The notes beneath the pieces were generated by a model, which saw nothing but the letters and a program-made list of their open reading frames with translations, was not told the origin of the DNA and did not search any database. From Achatina immaculata (lineage: Eukaryota; Mollusca; Gastropoda; Stylommatophora; Achatinidae): a stretch of DNA of 64,000 nt. The translations under genes and the position numbers were made by a program. Shown here in pieces: positions 9,741-20,005 of the stretch. Numbering within the stretch: position 1 is the stretch's first letter; every line of letters starts with the position of its first letter. Where the stretch lies: the NCBI GenBank assembly GCA_009760885.1, contig CM019692.1, positions 52,884,355 to 52,948,354 of the forward strand, given 5' to 3'.

Positions 9741-12700
9741 GTAAGTATTTTTGTGTTTTTTAATGTAGTGTTAAGATTCATTCCTGCTGTCATTGTTATC
9801 ACTGGAGGATGGTTGTTATATATCTCCAGCTAATTCTGTCCTTGCTCTCATGATCAGGCAGATTCTTATTCATCTCTTATGTTGTATATAACATCCTCAT
9901 TCTCATTTCCCATTGATATTTCTCTCAGATGTATTCATTATAGTGTTATGTCTTTTAATATTTGGCCCAAACATAACAATTGTGTCAATTGTGTTTTCAG
10001 TTGCGCATGATATGGTACTTCTTTGGGGTTTTTTTTTCTGCTCTGCATGTAGGATGTGCCCCAACGCTTCAGCATATCCACATTTCTTATGTGACGCTTG
10101 TTCTTCTTGTGCTGTGGATGGTGAAATGGTCTCTAGATTTAAAGACTACCTATGAACATGACAATAAAACAGCAGTGAACCAAAACAGGCACCTACCGCT
10201 GTGGATTAGTATTGTTAGCTGGCAAGTGAGGAGGAAAAAATACTGAATACAAATCAGTGAAAGGCAGTGGGAAAGCACTGCCATGGTTTATTTTGCCATC
10301 AGAATGTGCTTCAGCAGGCGGTAAATACCAGCGTAAAGGTCTGCTCACATGAGGCAGTAAATACCAGTGTAAATGTCTGCTCACACGAGGCAGTAAATAC
10401 CAGCGTAAAGGCCTGCTCACACGAGGCAGTAAATACCAGCGTAAATGTCTGCTCACACGAGGCAGTAAATACCAGTGTAAATGTCTGCTCACACGAGGCA
10501 GTAAATACCAGCATAAAGGCCTGCTCACACGAGGCAGTAAATACCAGCATAAAGGCCTGCTCACACGAGGCAGTAAATACCAGTGTAAATGTCTGCTCAC
10601 ACGAGGCAGTAAATACCAGTGTAAATGTCTGCTCACACGAGGCAGTAAATACCAGTGTAAATGTCTGCTCACACGAGGCAGTAAATACCAGTGTAAATGT
10701 CTGCTCACACGAGGCAGTAAATACCAGTGTAAATGTCTGCTCACACGAGGCAGTAAATACCAGTGTAAATGTCTGCTCACACGAGGCAGTAAATACCAGT
10801 GTAAATGTCTGCTCACACGAGGCAGTAAATACCAGTGTAAATGTCTGCTCACACGAGGCAGTAAATACCAGCGTAAAGGCCTGCTCACACGAGGCAGTAA
10901 ATACCAGTGTAAAGGCCTGCTGACACGAGGCAGTAAATACCAGTGTAAATGTCTGCTCACACGAGGCAGTAAATACCAGTGTAATGTCTGCTCACACGAG
11001 GCAGTAAATACCAGTGTAAATGTCTGCTCACACGAGGCAGTAAATACCAGCGTAAATGTCTGCTCACACGAGGCAGTAAATACCAGTGTAAATGTCTGCT
11101 CACACGAGGCAGTAAATACCAGTGTAAATGTCTGCTCACACGAGGCAGTAAATACCAGTGTAAAGGCCTGCTCACGAGGCAGTAAATACCAGTGTAAATG
11201 TCTGCTCACACAGGCAGTAAATACCAGCATAAAGGTCTGCTCACACGAGGCAGTAAATACCAGCATAAAGGCCTGCTCACACGAGGCAGTAAATACCAGT
11301 ATAAAGGCCTGCTCACACGAGGCAGTAAATACCAGCATAAAGGCCTGCTCACACGAGGCAGTAATACCAGTATAAAGGTCTGCTCACACGAGGCAGTAAA
11401 TACCAGCATAAAGGCCTGCTCACACGAGGCAGTAAATACCAGCATAAAGGCCTGCTCACACGAGGCAGTAAATACCAGTATAAAGGCCTGCTGACACGAG
11501 GCAGTAAATACCAGCATAAAGGCCTGCTCACACGAGGCAGTAAATACCAGTATAAAGGTCTGCTCACACGAGGCAGTAAATACCAGCATAAAGGTCTGCT
11601 CACACGAGGCAGTAAATACCAGCGTAAAGGCCTGCTCACACGAGGCAGTAAATACCAGCGTAAAGGCCTGCTTACATGGAGCATCCTTGCTAGGGCTGGT
11701 CATTCAGAGGAAGTTTATTAATACAGGAAATAGCATGGAGATATTGTGGGTTCAGTTCCAGACCACCACAGTAAAGTGAATGTTGCAATAAAATGAGTCG
11801 TCACCAAGTGTTTTGCCTTCCTGGTACATATAAAAGCCTACAGTCATGTTTATGCCATAGTGTAATAAGTGAACAATATGCCGACTCTAGAACAGTGATT
11901 CTCCACATCCCAGGTCCCAGATATTCCTTTTCAACCCGGGCTACTCTGAATCCACCCCAAATGTTAAATCATCATCCAGCAAGAGTTTTCCACTGTTTGA
12001 AATTTTTGTACATTCAAAATTCCTCCACCCGTCACCCACTGATTGAGAAAAACAAAAATTTTAAATATTTGATGTTGCTGAAAGATGCTGATCTTCATCA
12101 GCTGAGTCCACAGTGGATCGTGATGTGTTAATTTCCTTCAAGAACTCCTTTGCTTTCACAAGCAGGTTATCAGTTTGGCACGAGAGGCCTAGTTTTTGGC
12201 ATGTCTTGACTTGTGATATGCCTTTCTTGCTGAGCTTAATCATTTCTAGCTTTTTATTTCTAAATGAGAGACATATGACTCTTCCTTTCACTTGCATACT
12301 TTGGGACCAAACAGGCCCAATTTCAATATAACAACAATGAAGAAGTTCATAACGCAGTATCACAAAGCGCAGCAGAGTGAGTTGTGACTGTAATTCACAA
12401 GTCTTTATGAGCTGTATACAGATTTGTGAAGTATTCATATCACCACTCTGTTGTGCTTGTCTCAGTTTGCTAAAATTTTAACTGTTATTGATGAAGCAGA
12501 AGTGTAGATCTTTTTTTTTTCCAGTTTGGTTAAAAAAATAAAACATAATTTATTAAATGAAATATTTCAGCATAAATACCTTGTATACTGGCTGTAAATA
12601 GTCCTCCTAAGTGTTACTTTGTTATTGTTCATTGCTAATGAAATAGACTGAGACAGTTACTATCTCTTTCATCCAGGAAATATTTTATCAATGAGAAAGC

Positions 12701-15252
12701 GTTGAGCGATCATTTCAAGACCAAGCCTCACAAGAGACGGTAAGTCTTACAGAGCTCAAAAAATGTCATTTTGTCCTTGGTTATAATGTTCACACAGTCG
12801 GGAGAAGAAAATTTTGTACCTAAACACATGCCAGGGTTTGTTTAAGAGCATAGATAGCCCTGGCAGAGGGATATCAAAGATATCATTGAGTTATCTTTAA
12901 CTGTATTTTTGTTAACTAATTGTCGCTGCAACAGGGTGAGTGTCATTTTGTCAAAGTGTCATTGCTATGGCACAGGTGTCATTTTATTATAATGCCATTG
13001 CTACAGGCTCATTGTTATTTTATTGTGCTGTCATTGCTATGGCTTAGGTGCCATTGTTATTATAATGTCTTTGCTACGTACTGGGTGTCATACTGTCTTT
13101 GATGGTGACTGTCATCTGTATTCTGTTCTCAGGTTGAAAGCTTTGCAGGTGGAACCCTACACTCAAGAGGAAGCAGATCGAGCCGCTGGCATGGGCTCAT
13201 ACGTGGCAGTAAATACCAGTATAAAGGCCTGCTCACACGAGGCAGTAAATACCAGCATAAAGGCCTGCTCACACGAGGCAGTAAATACCAGTATAAAGGT
13301 CTGCTCACACGAGGCAGTAAATACCAGCATAAAGGCCTGCTCACACGAGGCAGTAAATACCAGCATAAAGGCCTGCTCACACGAGGCAGTAAATACCAGT
13401 ATAAAGGCCTGCTGACACGAGGCAGTAAATACCAGCATAAAGGCCTGCTCACACGAGGCAGTAAATACCAGTATAAAGGTCTGCTCACACGAGGCAGTAA
13501 ATACCAGCATAAAGGCCTGCTCACACGAGGCAGTAAATACCAGCATAAAGGCCTGCTCACACGAGGCAGTAAATACCAGTATAAAGGCCTGCTTACATGG
13601 AGCATCCTTGCCAGGGCTGGTCATTCAGAGGAAGTTTATTAATACAGGAAATAGCATGGAGATATTGTGGGTTCAGTTCCAGACCACCACAGTAAAGTGA
13701 ATGTTGCAATAAAATGAGTCATCACCAAGTGTTTTGCCTTCCTGGTACATATGAAAGCCTACAGTCATGTTTATGCCATAGTGTAATAAGTGAACAATAT
13801 GCCGAGTCTAGAACAGTGATTCTCCACATCCCAGGTCCCAGATATTCCTTTTCAGCCCGGGCTACTCTGAATCCACCCCAAATGTTAAATCATCATCCAG
13901 CAAGAGTTTTCCACTGTTTGAAATTTTTGTACATTCAAAATTCCTCCACCCGTCACCCACTGATTGAGAAAAACAAAAATTTTAAATATTTGATGTTGCT
14001 GAAAGATGCTGATCTTCATCAGCTGAGTCCACAGTGGATCATGATGTGTTAATTTCCTTCAAGAACTCCTTTGCTTTCACAAGCAGGTTATCAGTTTGGC
14101 ACGAGAGGCCTAGTTTTTGGCATGTCTTGACTTGTGATATGCCTTTCTTGCTGAGCTTAATCATTTCTAGCTTTTTATTTCTAAATGAGAGACATATGAC
14201 TCTTCCTTTCACTTGCATACTTTGGGACCAAACAGGCCCAATTTCAATATAACAACAATGAAAAAGTTCATAACGCAGTATCACAAAGCGCAGCAGAGTG
14301 AGTTGTGACTGTAATTCACAAGTCTTTATGAGCTGTATACAGATTTGTGAAGTATTCATATCACCACTCTGTTGTGCTTGTCTCAGTTTGCTAAAATTTT
14401 AACTGTTATTGATGAAGCAGAAGTGTAGATCTTTTTTTTTTTTCCAGTTTGGTTAAAAAAATAAAACATAATTTATTAAATGAAATATTTCGGCATAAAT
14501 ACCTTGTATACTGGGTGTAAATAGTCCTCCTAAGTGTTACTTTGTTATTGTTCATTGCTAATGAAATAGACTGAGACAGTTACTATCTCTTTCATCCAGG
14601 AAATATTTTATCAGTGAGAAAGCGTTGAGCGATCATTTCAAGACCAAGCCTCACAAGAGACGGTAGGTCTTACAGAGCTCAAAAAATGTCATTTTGTCCT
14701 TGGTTATAATGTTCACACAGTCGAGAGAAGAAAATTTTGTACCTAAACACATGCCAGGGTTTGTTTAAGAGCATAGATAGCCCTGGCAGAGGGATATCAA
14801 AGATATCATTGAGTTATCTTTAACTGTATTTTTGTTAACTAATTGTCGCTGCAACAGGGTGAGTGTCATTTTGTCAAAGTGTCATTGCTATGGCACAGGT
14901 GTCATTTTATTATAATGCCATTGCTACAGGCTCATTGTTATTTTATTGTGCTGTCATTGCAATGGCTTAGGTGCCATTATAATGTCATTGCTACAGATTA
15001 GATGGCATGTAGTTCTACTATCATTGCTATGGCTTAGGTGTCATTGTTATTATAATGTCTTTGCTACGTACTGGGTGTCATACTGTCTTTGATGGTGACT
15101 GTCATCTGTATTCTGTTCTCAGGTTGAAAGCTTTGCAGATGGAACCCTACACTCAAGAGGAAGCAGATCGAGCCGCTGGCATGGGCTCATACGTGGCCCC
15201 AAAACCAGTGCATGTCACGTCACAGGAGCTTATTCTGACACAGCAGAACTAG
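9553..15252 (+). CDS. ZNF593: ZNF593/Bud20-type C2H2 zinc-finger protein (gene span)
   Basis: The best model joins exon 1 (9553-9740), one exon 2 (12677-12739 or 14600-14662) and exon 3b (15123-15252) to give 126 residues, close to the usual size of ZNF593. Family members are nucleolar/nuclear proteins; yeast Bud20 is a pre-60S ribosome export factor. The sequence has a basic N-terminus (MGRYRRKK), a long-linker zinc finger with Cys59, Cys62, His75 and His81, and the family signature [18 protein letters not shown] chose the ATG at 9553 because MGR-basic is the family start. An in-frame ATG at 9520 lies inside the upstream minisatellite. Intron phases are consistent (2 and 2). Exon 2 and the first 72 nt of exon 3 are duplicated, so alternative mRNAs are possible. 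The gene converges on synaptotagmin. Confidence 0.9.
9741..10312 (+). other. ZNF593 intron 1, unique part
   Basis: Intronic sequence starts from a strong donor and runs up to the 36-bp array. Open frames at 9913-10246 on the plus strand overlap each other in two frames and look like chance. Confidence 0.6.
10313..11675 (+). repeat. 36-bp minisatellite array 1 in ZNF593 intron 1
   Basis: About 38 units of 36 bp have consensus GTAAATACCAGTGTAAATGT then CTGCTCACACGAGGCA. Two main variants (TGTAAATGTCTG and CATAAAGGCCTG) are arranged in blocks. Because 36 is a multiple of three and no unit has a stop in several frames, long repetitive frames are open on both strands. I treat these as artefacts. 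The last eleven units (from 11289) correspond unit by unit to array 2. Confidence 0.95.
11289..13204 (+). repeat. Tandem duplication in ZNF593, copy A
   Basis: This 1.9-kb block holds the last eleven 36-bp units, intron 1 sequence, exon 2a, intron 2 and the first part of exon 3a. It is followed at once by copy B (13206-15189). The two differ by scattered substitutions and one indel of about 67 bp in intron 2 (extra sequence near 14985-15050), so the event is young. Minus-strand and plus-strand frames at 11793-12438 repeat at 13714-14359 and are not genes. Confidence 0.9.
12677..12739 (+). CDS. ZNF593: ZNF593 exon 2, copy a
   Basis: A 63-nt exon with acceptor CATCCAG and donor CG|GTAAGT, phase 2 at both ends. 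It encodes [20 protein letters not shown] with both zinc-binding histidines. Being symmetrical, it can be skipped, or joined to copy b, without changing frame. Confidence 0.85.
13133..13415 (+). pseudogene. ZNF593: ZNF593 exon 3, copy a, broken by minisatellite
   Basis: The exon matches copy b from its acceptor (TTCTCAG) through GSYVA, then runs into 36-bp repeat units at about 13205 instead of the normal PKPVHV end. The frame stays open through about six repeat units ([16 protein letters not shown]) to a TGA at 13413-13415. No splice donor is evident inside. If used as a terminal exon, it would give a protein with a 12-residue repeat tail. It keeps Val in QVEPYT, the residue found in human ZNF593, where copy b has Met. 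Confidence 0.75.
13206..13595 (+). repeat. 36-bp minisatellite array 2
   Basis: Eleven units are the duplicate of the last eleven units of array 1, with variants in the same order (CATAAAGGCC and TATAAAGG types). The array begins directly inside exon 3a. Confidence 0.95.
14600..14662 (+). CDS. ZNF593: ZNF593 exon 2, copy b
   Basis: A 63-nt duplicate of exon 2a with one residue change (Asn to Ser in YFISEK) and a donor that differs (CG|GTAGGT, weaker than copy a's GTAAGT). It is equally compatible in phase with exon 1 and exon 3b. Confidence 0.85.
15123..15252 (+). CDS. ZNF593: ZNF593 exon 3, copy b (terminal coding exon)
   Basis: The exon runs from acceptor TTCTCAG through [17 protein letters not shown] to a TAG at 15250-15252. 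The C-terminal tail [17 protein letters not shown] is short, as usual for the family. Confidence 0.9.
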
Positions 15253-15555
15253 AGGTGGGCGCACGGAGATCTCAAGATGGCCTGACTACAAGAAGAAAAT
15301 GCAAGTGTTTTGGTTTTGCATAGAGTGAGTCAGTGTTGATAGATGCAGTCTTTTGCGATTGTTGTACATGTTCTGTATGTACAGACCCGCACAGTTGCAT
15401 TTCTTCTTCTCTCTCCAGCATCTATAAAGGTTTCCAGGACAATACAGAAAGGTGCTTGAGCTTATGGAAGTTGGTGAAACATTTCTGTGAAAACTGAAAG
15501 TAAAGTGTTGGCTTGTTCATAATCTTCTTTTGGTGTGTTAGAATGTCCTGATGCA
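15253..15555 (+). other. ZNF593 3' flank / probable 3' UTR
   Basis: Non-coding sequence follows the stop. I do not see a convincing polyadenylation signal close by, so the transcript end is not placed. Confidence 0.4.
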
Positions 15556-15850
15556 GACATTTCTCGTGAATGGTAGCCAACCAAGTGCAGCTTGTTGGAA
15601 CAGTACAGATTTGTTTATCAGTTGTGACAGTATGCAACCAGATAGAACTTATTGGAACAGTACCGACCTGTATGTATGTTGTGACGGTATACAGCCAAGT
15701 ACAGCTTGTTGGAGCAGTACAGATTTGTTTATCTTTGTGACAATATGCAGACAAGTACAGCTTGTTTCAACAGTACGGATTTGTTCATCTTTGTGACAAT
15801 ATACAGCCAAGTACAGCTTTGTGGAACAGTACAGACTTGTAATGGTTGTG
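15556..15850. repeat. ~55-bp tandem repeat, AAGTACAGCTTGTTGGAACAGT type
   Basis: About five diverged units are built on GTACAGCTTGTTGGAACAGT, ACAGATTTGTTTATC and TTGTGACAATATGCAGCC. Two further units lie at 17515-17640 in the duplicated region. Confidence 0.8.
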
Positions 15851-16275
15851 GTCTGTAGGGACAAAATAGTAAACAACCAAGTGTGGAAAGACAACAGACA
15901 TGCAGCTACCAACTGTGTATGAGTGTATATATTTTTTTCATATATGTGTGTGTGATACAGAAGGCTGGGATGGGATGGGCAGATGGTGGTGTGGGGTGTG
16001 TGTGAGATACAAAGGGCTGGGATAGGATGGACAGATGGTGGTGTAGGGTGTGTGTGTGAGGTAAATAGAGGGCTGGGATGGAATGGGCAGATGGTGGTGT
16101 GGTGTGTGTGTGTGAGGTACATAGAGGGCTGGGATGGGATGGGCAGATGTTGGTGTGGTGTATGTGTGCAAAAAAAAAGGCAGTTCTGAGTGTTTGTTTC
16201 TGACATAATGAAATTTCAGGAATCAAGTTTTTCCACTTTTGCTTTTCCCAAGTGGGCATTTGAGTGGTGAAGTAG
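15790..16275. repeat. Segmental duplication, copy 1 (empty LINE-D site)
   Basis: This matches 17560-17712 joined to 18087-18475. It includes the phrase GTGGAAAGACAACAGACATG, a GGGCTGGGATGGGATGGGCA minisatellite with (TG)n, and TTTCTGACATAATGAA. At 15911-15925 the sequence runs straight through the point where LINE-D sits in copy 2. Pro/His-rich minus-strand frames here are translated (TG)n-rich repeat. Confidence 0.85.
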
Positions 16276-16500
16276 TTAGTGAACTGATCTCTCATGATGA
16301 CGGTCAGGGGTGTGAATCTGGCCGGAGGAGTCCCAGTCAGCCAGCTGTGGAAATGGATACTCTGACTTCTTCCAGAGTTGGGGAAGGAAAGGTTGCTGAC
16401 TACATCAGCCACTAGTGTGCTGACAGGTCAGGGAAAATATGGGCACTGACACCATATCCCTATGTGCCTCTTAAGGCATTACATGGTTACCTTTACCTTT
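16255..16500 (+). mobile_element. SINE-1 (tRNA-derived) copy
   Basis: It begins with an A-box-like GTGGTGAAGTAGTTAGTGAA, then a degenerate B box (GTGTGAATCTGG). A body follows with CAGCTGTGGAAATGG, AGAGTTGGGGAAGG, TGTGCTGACAGGTCAGGG and CATATCCCTATGTGCCTCTT. Other copies are at 21375-21645, 22495-22690, 27790-28033, 40510-41315, 61085-61290, 62225-62400 and 63510-63760. Confidence 0.8.
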
Positions 16501-17214
16501 TACCAAGCACACAGTATACAAGTATTTACTTTGGGAAATTGATTTATTTCTTAGATCAGGAGTGGCCAGACTTTATAACCCAGTGATCCTCTTTATAGAA
16601 TGAAAGGCTTTCACAACTTATCGTGGTTCACATTATAGCACTTTATGTTTGCATTGACTAGAAATTTTAAAAAATGAAGTGTACAACCTGGCAGAGTGAA
16701 TCCATATTTTAATTATATAATAAAATTATACATACAGAAATGTTATTGTCTTTTTTGTTGTGTTTATTAAAAAACTGAAATTGTAAATAGCATGACAGAA
16801 ATTACGGTAGGAATGATAAAAGATGTTTCGTAAAACTGTGGATATTCAGACTGTTTGAAGCTAAGTTTCAGTTCTCAGAAAAAAATGAGCATGCTTTTCT
16901 GAGTATTTGTCGATGAAACCGAGTTCATCTCCTGGGATGTTAAGAACACAGTTATCTTAACGTAGCCTTTGTGAGACAGGGAACATAGATCTGATTGCTT
17001 AAAAACTCTGACCTACTTCTGTAGCCCAGAAACCTGTAGCAATCAACACTAATTGTAATTGCAAATGTTATTTTTGTAAAATGTAATGTCAGGTTGGTGG
17101 AAGGATGGGGATAAGGAGATTGCCGGCAGGAGTGAGGAAAATCTAGTTTGAAACCAAAGAATCCAGGAGATGACAAGCCTATGTGTCTCTACAACAATGG
17201 CTGTCAGAATTAGG
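16501..17214. other. Intergenic, no feature recognised
   Basis: AT-rich sequence between the two segmental copies. Two overlapping minus-strand frames (16952-17264) have no recognisable family. Confidence 0.45.
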
Positions 17215-17505
17215 TGAACAATGAATGAATAATCTTTATTTTTAAAGGGTAAAGAATTGGGCACGCAGGCCCGTCTTACATTCTGCCCTTCATCACTCCG
17301 TCTTTCATTCTTCCCACACAGTCAATTTAATACAAGTACAAATTGCATGAAGCAAAAGCATATCAAAAGAGTGTAAGATTGAACAAAACAGAACCAGCAG
17401 ACTATAGGTGGCGGGGAATGGAGTTTAAGCACTCATCAGATTCCTCATGCCAGAGTCGGAGTGTCTCTGTGGGACTGTCTCAGAGCCGTTGAGCCTGACA
17501 TGGAG
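17215..17505. other. Possible retroposon 3' end
   Basis: It starts with AATGAATGAATAATCTTTAT, which read on the minus strand would be an A/T-rich end followed by an (ATTC)n tail, as in many LINE 3' ends. The rest is not assigned. Confidence 0.3.
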
Positions 17506-17559
17506 AAGGGGCTTGTTTATCTGTTGTGACAATATGCAACCAAATACAACTTGTTGGAA

Positions 17560-18475
17560 CAGCACAGACTTGTCATCTGTTGTGACAATATACTGCCAAG
17601 TACAGCTTTGTGGAACAGAACAAACTTGTAGCAGTAGTGGTCTGTAGGGACAAAATAGCAGTAAACAACCAAGTGTGGAAAGACAACAGACATGCAGCTA
17701 CCAACCGTGTATCTTTCTTGCATCCTTCCCGTGCCGCTAAACGTCACATAGGGCCCGCATGGTAGTTCGCCAAGATTTCATGTCTTCTGCGAGTTTTTCA
17801 ATCTCATCAAGGGATGTTATGCCTGCTGAACTGTCCTCTCAACAGTGTCCTCTTTAGAGTTTCACTTGGTTGACCTCTTTTTCTTCGGCCTGTTGTGTTC
17901 CATTTGATAGCTTGTTTGGGGATCCCATGACTGTTTCTTCTCATCATTTGACTGACATATGTCCATCTTCTTTTTCTGATCACCCATGAGACAGGTTGTA
18001 GTTTGCTCATCTTCCTTATCTCTGTGTTGTTCTTGAATTTGTTCCACTTTATACCGAGTATTTTCCTTGTGGATTTGTTTTTGTATATGAGTGTATATAT
18101 TTTTGTCATATGTGTGTGTGGTGTGTGCATGAGATACAGAGGGCTGGGATGGGATGGGCAGATGGTGATGTGTGTGTGTGTGAGATACAGAGGGCTGGGA
18201 TGGGATGGGCAGATGGTGGTGTGTGTGTGTGAGATACAGAGGGCTGGGATGGGATGGGCAGATGGTGGTGTGTGTGTGAGATACAGAGGGCTGGGATGGG
18301 ATGGGCAGATGGTGGTGTGTGTGTGAAATACAGAGGGATAGGATGGGATGGGCGTGCGTGCGTGCATGTGTGTGTACACAGCTCTGAGTGTTTGTTTCTG
18401 ACATAATGAAGTTTCAAGAATCAAGTTTTTCCACTTTTACTTTTGCTAAGTGGGCGTTTGAGTGGTGAAGTAGAC
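17560..18475. repeat. Segmental duplication, copy 2 (interrupted)
   Basis: This is the second copy of 15790-16275, split at about 17712/18087 by a minus-strand LINE-D. The GGGCTGGGATGGGATGGGCA minisatellite (about 18130-18350) has expanded with (TG)n differently from copy 1. Confidence 0.85.
17713..18084 (-). mobile_element. LINE-D (RTE-like) 3' fragment
   Basis: Minus-strand translation gives the LINE-D C-terminus: [34 protein letters not shown] and [15 protein letters not shown]. Its 3' end lies at the low coordinate. The empty site in copy 1 shows it was inserted after the segmental duplication. The target duplication is short or ambiguous (TAT to TGTAT). Confidence 0.85.
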
Positions 18476-18499
18476 ATTTAGAAGTTACAGGCCAGTTTG

Positions 18500-18608
18500 A
18501 AAATTTGATATAGATAGATAGAGATTAGATATGCTGATGACAGTGTTACTGTCCGCAACACAAAAAGGAATGGAAAAACTAATTATGTCAGTCCGTAAGA
18601 ATATTGAA
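18500..18608 (+). mobile_element. LINE-C fragment with reverse-transcriptase YADD box
   Basis: It encodes YADDSVTV and matches the start of the LINE-C copy at 25480 (GGAATGGAAAAACTAATTAT). It ends abruptly at a LINE-A fragment in the opposite orientation. Confidence 0.7.
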
Positions 18609-18885
18609 AAGCAGCTGCTCTTGCCCAGGTGAGCCCTCTATTGCTCAACATCCTTTCTTTTGTTCTTCTCCATCTTTCCTTACTTCTGTTCCCCTGTGGT
18701 GCCCATCTTAGTGCTATTTTTGGTAGTGAGTTGTCAGTCATTCTAAGCACATGTCCCAACCATCGCCAGCGTCTTTCCTCAATAATTGTTGTCAGTGGCT
18801 TCATCTGTATTTCTGTCAATAAGATGTTATTTCTTATGGTGTTTGGCCAAAATATTTTTCTAATTCTTGACTGAATGATTAGTAA
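18609..18885 (-). mobile_element. LINE-A internal 3' fragment
   Basis: Minus-strand translation gives [33 protein letters not shown] and NRGLTWARA, the LINE-A C-terminal region. It lacks the terminal GAACCTTAAGTG end and tail, so the copy was cut at both ends. Confidence 0.8.
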
Positions 18886-19224
18886 AATATAATTCCCTTC
18901 TCCAACTTTTTGACCATTTGGTTCCAAAAGCAGCATTATATTGAATCTGTGCAAATTGGACTGGCACAAATCAAGGGCTGCTTATATACTTAGAAATGAC
19001 TATAATGTACTGTCATTCACTGAATTATAAAAGATAAGAAAGAATGCCATATTCAGTTTATTTTATTGTTGTAATGTTGCAAACATTCCAAAATATAGCC
19101 ATTAAACAAAAATTTTAACTGCAAAGTGGCTGAAATCAAAAAGGTTCTGAGAACAACTGCAATTTATTGTGAATTATGCGCAACACCACGATCACATAAT
19201 AGATCACATTTTATGTGTCGGTCA
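18886..19224. other. Intergenic, no feature recognised
   Basis: AT-rich DNA lies between LINE debris and the next tandem repeat. It may include the synaptotagmin 3' untranslated region on the minus strand, but no signal places its end. Confidence 0.4.
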
Positions 19225-19600
19225 TCTTAAGATATTGGCACAGAGTTTAACCATGAATCTTTAGATGCTGGCTCAGAATGAGTTTAACTGTGAATCTGTA
19301 GATACTGGCCCAGAATGTTGTCAGAGGTAAACAGTGAATCTGTAGGTACTGGCCCAGAATGTTGTCAGAGGTAAACAGTGAATCTGTAGGTACTGGCCCA
19401 GAATGTTCTCAGAGGTAAACGGTGAATCTGTAGATACTGGCCCAGAATGTTGTCAGAGGTAAACAGTGAATCTGTAGATGCTGGCTCAGGATATTATCAG
19501 TTTAACCATGAGTCTTAATATGCTGGCTCAGAATGTTTAATATTAGAGTTTAACCATGAATCTATTTTAAGATACAGGCCAGCTCAGAATGTTATCAGAG
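19225..19600. repeat. ~44-bp tandem repeat
   Basis: About seven diverged units contain AGTGAATCTGTAGATACTGG then CCCAGAATGTTGTCAGAGGT. The central four are nearly identical and the outer ones have decayed. Confidence 0.85.
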
Positions 19601-19769
19601 TTTAAAGACAGAATTCAGACATGAATATTAAGATGCACAGTTAGGCACTAACGTGATGTTTTATTTTTTCCACAAAAATATTGTGGATGAACCAAAAGAC
19701 AGTCACTTTTGAACTGATCATCTGTACCCTGATAGTAAAAACGTCCAACTTTCCAGGGCATAATTACAT

Positions 19770-19895
19770 AAGGCAACTGTACAAATGGATGCAGCAGGGC
19801 ATCTTGCTTACAATCAAGAGGCCTACAGGAGAGCTGTTAGGAAGGCAAAGTTCCACAAGAGACATGCAAATGACTGACTGTCTGAACTGTGTTTA
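19770..19895 (+). mobile_element. LINE-C 3' end fragment
   Basis: It contains GGGCATCTTGCTTACAATCA, GAGGCCTACAGGAGAGCTGT and the terminal CATGCAAATGACTGACTG, matching the ends of LINE-C at 26160, 37435, 37735 and 46285. Confidence 0.75.
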
Positions 19896-20005
19896 AGAAA
19901 ATGAAGTATTTGACTATGAAAAACATAAACTCACTATACAAATTCTGAGGAAAAGTAACAGAGCATTACATTTAACTCCCATTTTAATGAAAGAAACTTC
20001 TAGTT

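Larger units (their letters stand above)
13206..15189 (+). repeat. Tandem duplication in ZNF593, copy B
   Basis: This is the downstream copy of the 11289-13204 block: array 2, intron 1 segment, exon 2b, intron 2 and exon 3b up to its GTGGC. Beyond that point only copy B continues into the normal end of the gene. Confidence 0.9.

Noticed and set aside
10313..11675. CRISPR-like regular repeats
   Set aside because: Units are directly contiguous without unique spacers, in an intron of a eukaryotic gene. The same holds for the arrays at 8640-9552, 22985-23925 and 48355-48880.
10193..11703. Long repetitive open frames on both strands (up to 381 codons)
   Set aside because: They are generated by the 36-bp unit, whose length is a multiple of three and which lacks stops in several frames. 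The array lies in an intron.
13129..13624. Open frames over the second 36-bp array
   Set aside because: Same minisatellite artefact. Only the plus-strand continuation of exon 3a is discussed, as a possible read-through.
15649..18424. Pro/His/Thr-rich minus-strand frames
   Set aside because: Translated GGGATGGGATGGGCAGATGG and (TG)n minisatellite DNA, open in three frames at once.
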